From: Proteromonas lacertae
Lineage: Eukaryota; Sar; Bigyra; Opalinata; Proteromonadidae
Reading direction: 5' to 3'
Length of the DNA: 23,885 nt
NCBI GenBank assembly: GCA_002245135.1
Contig: NGBS01001230.1
Span: 1 to 23,885, forward strand
Position 1 is the stretch's first letter. The number at the start of each line of letters is the position of its first letter. Positions 15,567-23,885 of the stretch are shown piece after piece. The notes below the pieces were generated by a model that saw only the letters and a list, made by a program, of their open reading frames with translations, was not told the DNA's origin and did not search any database. The translations under genes were made by a program, and so were the position numbers.

Positions 15567-15968
15567 TTAGCAGTCAAATATATCTATTGGTATGGCATCA
15601 TCATTGTCATCATCAAATGCTTTTCTTCTTTTCTTTGTAGGTTCACCATTTGTTTGAATGATTTCATTGTCTTTCTTTTCTTCTTCTTCTTTTTCTTCTT
15701 GAAGGTGTTCTTCTTCTCTATCTTCATTATTTTTAATAGTTTCCTTAATAGTTTTGATTAATGATTTCATTTTCACAATAACATCGTCTTCAGCTGGTTG
15801 TTTTTCAGCTGGCTCTACAACTGGTTTATCATTTGTTAATTCAACATCATCTTCTATTTCACTCTCTGTTTCAATCTCTTTTACTAAAGCTGCTACAACA
15901 TTTCCCCATTCATCATCATATTCCATATTATAACCTGTTATCATATCTCCATCCCCTAATTCTGTCAT
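15567..15968 (-). CDS. Acidic protein with nuclear-localisation-like motif, right copy
   Basis: 133 aa, the same protein as at 11075-11476, including the Glu-rich stretch and KKRRK. It is one of the few Polinton-associated frames open in both arms. Confidence 0.6.
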   Translation of the reverse strand: MTELGDGDMITGYNMEYDDEWGNVVAALVKEIETESEIEDDVELTNDKPVVEPAEKQPAEDDVIVKMKSLIKTIKETIKNNEDREEEHLQEEKEEEEKKDNEIIQTNGEPTKKRRKAFDDDNDDAIPIDIFDC

Positions 15969-16051
15969 TGTATCAGATCTTAATGTTTTTAAAGAATCAT
16001 ATATGTAATCAATTTTACGATCTATCTATATATTGATAAAACTTTTATAAA

Positions 16052-16379
16052 TTATACAATTGACTTAGGTTTTGACTCTTTATACTCCAAACAATAAATT
16101 AATTCATTTTTAAAGTCTTTATAATAATCCACTCTAAACCTTGCATCTCTAATCCAGATGGATTTAAATCTATCAACCAGACTTTGTATATTAGGTATTA
16201 ATCTAGTGCCTTTAAAACTATATAACATGATAAATATACTGGTATCTACTTAAATATTTGAAGTTTTTAGCTAGATCTTGTAAATTAACCAACAAAATGT
16301 CATATTCAGCTTCATCATGTACTACTTTTACTTTTACTCTGTAAACTACTTCTTGTTTTAAAATAATTTTGTTATCCAT
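16052..16379 (-). pseudogene. Unrecognised small Polinton-associated gene, broken, right copy
   Basis: Counterpart of 10664-10991, with about one break. It lies between the acidic-protein gene and the divergent 16511 gene. Confidence 0.4.
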
Positions 16380-16510
16380 GATGATATTTCAAAAAATAAT
16401 TAATAATATAACTGCCAAACTCAAACATTTGTATAACTAAACAAACAATAACTTTATTGATTAGACCCATAAAAATTTAATATTATATATAATAGCAAAA
16501 TACAAAGAAG

Positions 16511-16888
16511 ATGCCTGACCATTTAACATATAATATGCTTAGACAACCTAACGGTGAATATGCTTTTTATATTCACAGATATAGGGACAATAGAGCACAT
16601 AGATGGGTTATTCAATTTCCAATTAAAACAATGAAAATATTAAAAAGAAATAAAGTAAAGGTGTTTATATGTGGTTCACTCAGAACTAATAGAAATGATC
16701 CAGAAGTACTAGGTGATTATAGACATCATGGTGATCAATTAATGATAAACCTCAAAACTTATGGGTATGACAGAAGAGCTTCAATATTAGTAATGAATAG
16801 AAAATTAAGAAATGGAGAACATGAGTATGCAGATGGTGATTGTATTCCTCAAAAATTTAAAAAATATGTTTTTCATGAAAAGATGTAA
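16511..16888 (+). CDS. Unrecognised basic Polinton-associated protein, right copy
   Basis: A 125-aa frame equal to the 10131-10532 protein for its first 117 residues, with a different C-terminus. It ends just inside the MULE boundary at 16877. Same basic, Arg/Tyr-rich character and unknown family. Confidence 0.5.
   Translation: MPDHLTYNMLRQPNGEYAFYIHRYRDNRAHRWVIQFPIKTMKILKRNKVKVFICGSLRTNRNDPEVLGDYRHHGDQLMINLKTYGYDRRASILVMNRKLRNGEHEYADGDCIPQKFKKYVFHEKM
16868..16876 (-). repeat. 9-bp target duplication of the right-arm MULE, first side
   Basis: GTTTTTCAT, the same 9 bp as ATGAAAAAC read on the other strand. Repeated at 20979-20987. Confidence 0.8.
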
Positions 16889-16892
16889 ATTT

Positions 16893-17535
16893 AGCACGTG
16901 TTCAATCGATTGAACATGGGGTTTATAGAGGGTTTTCGTCTATTCTAATTAGATATTCTTATACATCTTTGTATTTCTTATTTATAAAAATAGTCTCAGC
17001 TTCATATGTAAACTACATGCTAATTCAATTAATTTGATTTCGAATATTTCACTCAGTAATAGCTTCAAAAAATGCTATAAATTATGTTTAGACAGGATCT
17101 CCGTTTTATTTCTTCATATAAAAACTATTGAATGAGAAATCTTTAAAAATAAAAATTGAGCACAAGTTTTGATTTGAAAATTTTTCAACATAGATTTAAA
17201 TTTTGAGCATGGGGCATATAAGAAGTAAATTAATAAAATAAACATTACAATCAATTGCATATTTCACAAAAAATATTATGAGTGACTAAAATAGTATTTT
17301 CATAACTTCATATAATCAAATTATTTAATTTCATATTATTTTAAAACTCTGATTGAAATTATTTAATCAACAAAAATTATATGTATCAATTCTATATTTA
17401 TATTAATTTACATCAGTAGACTCAATATTAATAGCTTTTTTATTTAAATTCAAATCAAACATAGAAACGAATATAATTTTTTATTAGTTTTCTTTTCTTA
17501 ATTTCTTTTGTAGTTGCTACATGTATAGCATAATA
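16893..17535 (+). repeat. MULE terminal inverted repeat carrying the transposase start, right arm
   Basis: 643 bp, the same as the other MULE ends. The transposase ATG at 17521 falls 15 bp before its inner limit. Confidence 0.9.
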
Positions 17536-19212
17536 AATGATGATACTATCGACATACCTATCGGTGTTAATAGTAGTAGCCACAGCATAGTTGACGGTAG
17601 GATGAAGAATTTGTCCAAGTTATGTAAGCGTTACCCTCCGTTTGAGAAAATAGCTCAAATAGACTACTCTGTATTTAGTAAGAAATTTACAAAGCTAGAG
17701 GATGTATACTATACAGTATATGTCTTCTGCTTTCAATATGGTTTGAAAGTTAAGCCAATACACGGGACATTAGCTAGCTGTTCGACTCTAACATTCAAAT
17801 TTAAATGTTGTAAAGCACAAATTAAGTGCTACTACTCGAAGAACAATATAGTTTTGAAAGTGATAGATCATAATCATACAATTCAAATAAAAAAAGTATT
17901 CAATATTAACACAATTATGGAAAAAGAAATTATCGATTTAATTGAAGCAACTAATTGTAATAGTAAACAAGTTATTGATCTCTTAAATAAAAAATATTCT
18001 ATAACAAAGAATGAAGAAAATCAAATAAGATCAATAATTAGATCAAAAAGCAAAGAAAAGAATGATCATCTTAGTGGAAAAACTAAATTTTTCGAACAAA
18101 TTATCAATTATGAATATCATTTTAATTATGAGACTATTTTAGTTATACTGGATAGAAACACACTTAATAAGTACTCAACTATTTTATGTGATGGAACCTT
18201 CTCTATTTTTATGGATAGCTCGCAATTATATAACATATATTCACAAGTTTCTCCTAAACTCTTTCTTCTTGTAGCTTTCGCAATTACAGCAAATAGAAAT
18301 AGTACAACATATGAATATATTTACAGATTTATCAACAAAAACAAAAATATAACTGCTGTAATTCACGATAGAGAACAAGCTGTTATGTGTGTTCTGAAGA
18401 AATTAAGAATTAATTTAGTAAGTGATTCATTTCATATTCTGATTAATATTAAAAATAATGCTTTAAAAAATATTGTAAAAACATATCTTAAAAACCCAAA
18501 TGAAGTTGATCTAAATAATATTGATAAAAAGTATAAAGATTTTATAATTAAGTATGATTTGGACAATTTCGGAGCTTTTGGAACACATAGTACCAGTTGT
18601 GTTAAATCTTTAAACAATAAGATAAAGAATATGCTGCATCACAAACGCAGCAGATATGATGTTGTGCTGAATACATTAATACAAATTCACAAACAGCAAA
18701 AAGCCAAAATAATTGATGAAGTCAAAAAAAGAACAATGGTTAATAATATTGGATCATTATTATGGAATGAGTGTTCATCAACATTATACTCAGAAATGGA
18801 GAATATGATTAATAATAATAACTCAAATTCAAATTATTATTTAACAAAAATAAATGGAAAAATTAATTGCAGCTGTAATAAATTTAGTTATACTGGAATA
18901 CCATGCAGCCATATTTTAAAATATATAATGGAAAATAATATTAAAATAGATACAGTAATTGCTAATGAATGCTTCAAAGATTATTTTATTATTAATGAAA
19001 AAATAACAAATTATAATATCAATTTTAACTTTATTAATGATAATGAAAATAATAGTATTACAAAAGTAAATAATAATGACACAAAAGAATATGAAAATGA
19101 TAATAGTAGTACATTTATAGAGACTTTTAATGTTAAAATAGTAAAAGGACATAAAATGGAAAAAAGAATAGATGTTCATGGCAATATTAGTAATAAATTA
19201 AATAAATTTTAA
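17521..19212 (+). CDS. MULE transposase, right-arm copy
   Basis: 563 aa, the same protein as 7832-9523, including Lys362 at the usual Glu position (AAA at 18604-18606) and the complete SWIM finger. The identity of the two frames, compared with the decay of neighbouring Polinton genes, is notable. Confidence 0.9.
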   Translation: MYSIINDDTIDIPIGVNSSSHSIVDGRMKNLSKLCKRYPPFEKIAQIDYSVFSKKFTKLEDVYYTVYVFCFQYGLKVKPIHGTLASCSTLTFKFKCCKAQIKCYYSKNNIVLKVIDHNHTIQIKKVFNINTIMEKEIIDLIEATNCNSKQVIDLLNKKYSITKNEENQIRSIIRSKSKEKNDHLSGKTKFFEQIINYEYHFNYETILVILDRNTLNKYSTILCDGTFSIFMDSSQLYNIYSQVSPKLFLLVAFAITANRNSTTYEYIYRFINKNKNITAVIHDREQAVMCVLKKLRINLVSDSFHILINIKNNALKNIVKTYLKNPNEVDLNNIDKKYKDFIIKYDLDNFGAFGTHSTSCVKSLNNKIKNMLHHKRSRYDVVLNTLIQIHKQQKAKIIDEVKKRTMVNNIGSLLWNECSSTLYSEMENMINNNNSNSNYYLTKINGKINCSCNKFSYTGIPCSHILKYIMENNIKIDTVIANECFKDYFIINEKITNYNINFNFINDNENNSITKVNNNDTKEYENDNSSTFIETFNVKIVKGHKMEKRIDVHGNISNKLNKF

Positions 19213-19244
19213 TATTTAACAAAGAATTACGCTCAAGTAAGTTT

Positions 19245-19661
19245 ATGAAAATTGTTAATATATTAAATATTAAAAATATTACTGATTGCTGTTTAATTCA
19301 AACATTTAATACAATTAATATTTATAAATATCAATTTATCCCAATACTTTATCACAATCATTACAGCTTATTATGTAATTTCAATAACAAATTAACTCAT
19401 TATGATACAATTGGTTTACATTTGAATGATGAATATATTTATAGTAAGTTTAATGTTAAAAATGTTAAATGTATAAAATTAAAACAAAAATATGGTTTTA
19501 CTTGTGGCTATTTTATATTATATATAATATTATTAATTAGTAATAATAAACAAATTGTGGAATTAGATGATGATGAAATGTTGGAAGATTTAAAATTAAA
19601 TATTCAACAAAAATACAATGAAAATCCAGAGAGAGTGATTAATATAATTGAAAAAAATTAA
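19245..19661 (+). CDS. Ulp1/adenain-like cysteine protease, right-arm copy
   Basis: 138 aa, the same as 7383-7799, with His39, Asp54, Gln81 and Cys87 all present. It starts 32 nt after the transposase stop. Confidence 0.75.
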   Translation: MKIVNILNIKNITDCCLIQTFNTINIYKYQFIPILYHNHYSLLCNFNNKLTHYDTIGLHLNDEYIYSKFNVKNVKCIKLKQKYGFTCGYFILYIILLISNNKQIVELDDDEMLEDLKLNIQQKYNENPERVINIIEKN

Positions 19662-20318
19662 TATTAATCAATAATATTATTATATTATTATTTTTATTAT
19701 TATTTTTGTTATATTTATAATTTTTAATTAAAAAATAAACAAAATAGAAATATTATTTATTATACTTTTTATATATTAATTCAAAACAAAATTCAATATA
19801 TAAATCAATTTTAATTAAATATTTACTTAATTAAATCTATTAAAATATTATTATCTATAATCAATTTTAATTTCTTTATAATTTCATTTTTATCATCTTT
19901 TATTTATCAAAATGTTTTAAATGTTTTAATTATTTCTTTTTTCTATTATCAACATTTATATCATCATTTGATTTCATATTATACTCTTATTTGTAACATA
20001 TTCTAATCTCTTCATCTTCTTTTAACATATTCAAACTTAAATTACTTGAATAATATGATCTTTTATATATGATAACATACCTACTGATCTGATGAATTTA
20101 AAAGGAAAGATAATACATATATGCAATTTTTGTGAAATTATCTCTTCAACTTAATACCATAACTACAATCTTTCATACAAATTTATGGATTAATAAATCT
20201 AAACTTTCTAAAGGAATAATAAAAATTATAGTACAATATGATTCTACCATCTCTGACGATTTATTCTTTCATCTACAATTTTATATAATAGACAAGTAAT
20301 ATATTAAAAATAAAATGC
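19662..20318. other. Non-coding interior of the right-arm MULE
   Basis: Mirror of 6726-7382. A/T-rich, with no open gene. Confidence 0.5.
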
Positions 20319-20962
20319 TATTATGCTATACATGTAGCAACTACAAAAGAAATTAAGAAAAGAAAACTAATAAAAAATTATATTCGTTTCTATGTTTGAT
20401 TTGAATTTAAATAAAAAAGCTATTAATATTGAGTCTACTGATGTAAATTAATATAAATATAGAATTGATACATATAATTTTTGTTGATTAAATAATTTCA
20501 ATCAGAGTTTTAAAATAATATGAAATTAAATAATTTGATTATATGAAGTTATGAAAATACTATTTTAGTCACTCATAATATTTTTTGTGAAATATGCAAT
20601 TGATTGTAATGTTTATTTTATTAATTTACTTCTTATATGCCCCATGCTCAAAATTTAAATCTATGTTGAAAAATTTTCAAATCAAAACTTGTGCTCAATT
20701 TTTATTTTTAAAGATTTCTCATTCAATAGTTTTTTATATGAAGAAATAAAACGGAGATCCTGTCTAAACATAATTTATAGCATTTTTTGAAGCTATTACT
20801 GAGTGAAATATTCGAAATCAAATTAATTGAATTAGCATGTAGTTTACATATGAAGCTGAGACTATTTTTATAAATAAGAAATACAAAGATGTATAAGAAT
20901 ATCTAATTAGAATAGACGAAAACCCTCTATAAACCCCATGTTCAATCGATTGAACACGTGCT
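20319..20962 (-). repeat. MULE terminal inverted repeat, distal end, right arm
   Basis: 644 bp, one base longer than the other three TIR copies in the window. It ends CACGTGCT, followed by 16 non-matching bases up to the target duplication. Confidence 0.9.
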
Positions 20963-20978
20963 CAAATGTTAACTACCC

Positions 20979-20987
20979 GTTTTTCAT
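20979..20987 (-). repeat. 9-bp target duplication of the right-arm MULE, second side
   Basis: GTTTTTCAT, identical to 16868-16876. It ends 3 bp before the serine-tract gene start at 20991. Confidence 0.8.
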
Positions 20988-20990
20988 CAT

Positions 20991-21178
<188 letters not shown>

Positions 21179-21283
21179 ATACTTAAAAATTCTATTATTA
21201 TTATATATGTTTGTTTTTTGTTTGGTAAACATACTATTAATAGTTACTATATTTTAAATAATATCAATTATAAAAATCACAAC

Positions 21284-21657
21284 ATGTCTTATTATGGAGG
21301 ATGGCCAAAAGGGTTTAAAATTAGTAAAGACTGGAATACATATATTCCTAAATCAGTTAACAGGAGTAAATGGAGAAAGAGCTATGATTTGTATAGAGAC
21401 AAAGTAAAGAATGCACTACAAAACAAAACAAAAGTTAAATTACAATATAGACAATTAATGAAAATGTATGAACGATTATTAGCTGCTAATCCACCTAAAC
21501 AAAGAGGAAGACCAAAAGGAAGTAAAGATAGAGCAAAACGTAAACCAAGACGAGCTGGGCCACGAGCCGCGCCAAAGAATGATCCACATCGGTATTGTTA
21601 TGCATAATGGCAGGCATTATCAGTATGGTATTCCAGTTCCTAATATGGGATAATTAA
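21284..21657 (+). pseudogene. AT-hook basic protein, right copy, broken
   Basis: Counterpart of 5410-5781. The RGRPKGSK AT-hook and the basic run are readable. It has about two breaks, near its 3' end. Confidence 0.6.
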
Positions 21658-21762
21658 AGTAATTCTATATATATTCTATTTTTATGTAATGTTATGTGTG
21701 TTTGTTTTTGGTGTTTGGTATTGCTATATCCGGCCGCCACTTTGCAACTTGAATTGTAATAT

Positions 21763-21826
21763 AAGTTACAACTGGCGCCAGTTGTAACTTGAATTGTGAT
21801 GTATCCTACAACTGGGCCCAGTTGTA
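21763..21826. repeat. Pair of perfect palindromes, right arm
   Basis: The 28-bp palindrome at 21763-21790 and the 20-bp palindrome at 21807-21826 are both perfectly kept, again between the ends of two converging genes. Their survival contrasts with the broken genes on either side. Confidence 0.8.
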
Positions 21827-21885
21827 AGATACAAGTTTAACCAAAAAAAACATAATATAATATAATATAAAAAATAAAAATAAAT

Positions 21886-22126
21886 TTAAATAGTCATTTT
21901 CCTTTGTTTAGTGATTTCAATAAGAGACTGAATATCTTTAAGTGTCTTATCATGTTCTAACCCTTTATTCATCATGGCATCTATATTATTTCTAAGTTCT
22001 TCTATGTCTGTATTGTTTGGAATACAATTGTGTGCCTTTTAAGTATTTGAAAAGAGCCAAAAGCTATCATATACAATACAAATACTGAGAACTGAAAGCC
22101 AAAACAGTTATTACATCAAAGTCCAT
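21886..22126 (-). pseudogene. Small membrane protein, right copy, broken
   Basis: Counterpart of 4945-5181, with about one break. The hydrophobic head is still recognisable. Confidence 0.5.
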
Positions 22127-22193
22127 GTGTGTTTATGAGAATCTTATATAAGAAAACAAAATTAATCAAAGTAATGTATTTATTATCAATAAA

Positions 22194-22789
22194 CTAACTT
22201 ACAAGACATTGGTTATTATTAATATATTCATCCTTAATGGATCTTGGTGATATTGGAGATAAGTCATAATCTGTGAGATTGACATTGTCATTGTCATTTT
22301 CAAGCTTGACTTGTATTTCTTCTATTTCTTTATTACTACTATCATTAGGAGGAGGTAATATATTAGCTTCATGATTCATCATAATAATACTTTCTAATAA
22401 TTGATGAGTTTTTTCAAAAGATGGGTTTCTTTTCTCCTTAATCTTGTTAACACACTCAAGGAACATATTAGGTGTAATGCGCACAGTCTCATCTACATCA
22501 GAAATACCTAATCTTTGAATTAATTTCTCTTTACTCTCATCCCACCAACATCCATTTTTGAATCTATATTCCAAGTCTAATCTATACTGTTCATCGACGT
22601 ATTTGAGTATATATCTGATCTCACTATAAGTTAATTCCTTTTTATCACCACATATCAAATTTCATAATTTAGATTTGGTTGGTGCCTCATTTTGCCATCC
22701 TTTCTAAAGCAATTAATGAGTATTTGTTTATCAGAGTTCCAAAAGTTATAAGGCACTGTTCTATATTTGTGCTCCTGATCGTTATTCAT
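22194..22789 (-). pseudogene. Unrecognised Polinton-associated gene, right copy, broken
   Basis: Counterpart of 4281-4877, with about two breaks. The longest open piece is the same 154-aa stretch, 22194-22658. Confidence 0.5.
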
Positions 22790-22873
22790 TTTTAAAAAAT
22801 ATAAGTGTAATTAATACTAATAATGACAATATTGACATTATTAACGAATTTATTTTCAAATAGATTTTATCTT

Positions 22874-23834
22874 ATGTTAGTTTCGAATCATCGTGTATAC
22901 TACTTAAATTCTGATATGATTGTATTATCTGATTCCATGGGTGGAGGAAACAAGTATAAGAAGACATTAAAATTTGCAATCATTCGATGATGATTATACT
23001 CATGTCAGCTTATTACATGCTGTTATACCCAATTCATTCCCAACTATACAGGAAGAAACAAATGATGAGTTTTCAATAGTATTCACATTGGGATGGAGAC
23101 ATGATGTTCAAGTAGATTCACCAAAGTATCCAAACATCGTAAAACACCTCAAAATACCAAAAGGATTCTATGATGAAACTCAGATATTACATATGATCAA
23201 TAATTTAGTCAAAAAATATGACATATGATGTTTTTGGAATAGATGATACTTCATATAATACAGAAGGTTCACATGTGTCTATTATAGAAGGAAAAGGAGA
23301 TTTATTTCGTATAGACAATTTCGATGATAATCAAACATATCATATTGAGGTAGCTAATGATATGAATATAATATACTATCAAAAAGACCCAGTATATTGG
23401 ATAGAAAAATTAGAGATCATCACCAAAGATCTTAGTTACAAAATATTAGGTATACCCAAAAACAATTACTGGTGTTGTTTTAAAGAATATATTCCATCTG
23501 AAGAACCAGAGAATCAACAAGAAATTATGGTTAAGCCATTCCCATTTACTCATTTGCCATTTCGTCCATCTTTGATATGGTTAATTCTATATCCATTAGA
23601 TTAGACATAGTGAATATTATGCAGGATTCAAATGTATTAGAAAATATACCCGTTTCAAATCCAGAGTTGCCATTTATTACATATCAGAATAATGACATAT
23701 TGAATACATCGAAGAGATTTAATAATACCTATAACAATGGTATGATCACTATTCAGATTACTCAACAAAATGGCTATGAACTTAATCTTGATAATATTGA
23801 GTTTAATTTAGATATTGTTGTATTTAAAGTCTAA
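22874..23834 (+). pseudogene. Penton-like minor capsid protein, right copy, broken
   Basis: Counterpart of 3236-4195, with about three breaks. The characteristic HAVIPNSFPTI segment is readable. It is followed, 31 bp on, by the start of the major capsid gene. Confidence 0.7.
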
Positions 23835-23865
23835 TTTTTATATTTCTTTATTCTTTTGTTTTCTA

Positions 23866-23885
23866 ATGGCTTTATCTATTCCAAA
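23866..23885 (+). CDS. MCP: Major capsid protein, right copy, first codons only
   Basis: The first six codons (MALSIP) of the same capsid protein as at 1725-3203. The gene runs off the window, so its state cannot be judged. Confidence 0.7.

Larger units (their letters stand above)
16877..20978 (+). mobile_element. MULE with transposase and Ulp1-like protease, right-arm copy
   Basis: 4102 bp, at the identical Polinton site and in the same relative orientation as 6067-10167. Both genes encode the same proteins as the left copy, so there has been no visible decay in the MULE genes since the arms were copied. It cannot be an independent insertion unless the target was hit twice at the same base. 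Confidence 0.9.

Overview
This is an AT-rich eukaryotic window (by eye about a quarter G+C) made almost entirely of mobile DNA. Its main feature is a very large inverted repeat. Bases 3184-11664 reappear in reverse order at 15379-23885, with a 3.7 kb single-copy spacer (11665-15378) between them. The left arm runs on to the left edge, the right arm stops at the right edge, and the true repeat is therefore longer than the window shows.

Each arm is part of a Polinton/Maverick (adintovirus-like) element, a fossil virus-like element. The parts seen are a FtsK/HerA-type packaging ATPase (broken), a double jelly-roll major capsid protein, a penton-like minor capsid protein, a basic AT-hook protein, two small membrane proteins and several unrecognised small genes. 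The integrase and protein-primed DNA polymerase expected of a Polinton are not in the window. The left arm is the better kept, with about four breaks. The right arm has about ten.

In both arms, at exactly the same site, the Polinton is interrupted by a 4.1 kb Mutator-like DNA transposon (MULE): 6067-10167 on the left and 16877-20978 on the right. It has 643-bp terminal inverted repeats and a perfect 9-bp target duplication (ATGAAAAAC). It carries two genes in tandem, a 563-aa transposase with a SWIM zinc finger and a 138-aa Ulp1/adenain-like cysteine protease with all four catalytic positions present. The transposase has Lys where MULEs normally have their third catalytic acid. Because both arms share the insertion site, the MULE arrived before the arms were duplicated or copied.

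The spacer is different DNA. It holds a decayed biotinyl-domain gene fragment, a piece resembling a MULE end, a small GC-richer segment with flanking direct repeats, and two copies of a foldback MITE-like element. The complete MITE copy ends 48 bp from the start of the right arm.

The host cannot be fixed from sequence alone. Low G+C, intronless-looking genes, Polintons and MULEs together would suit a parabasalid such as Trichomonas or a Glomeromycotina fungus. The biotinyl remnant would fit a lineage that keeps biotin-dependent carboxylases. This is a low-confidence inference.
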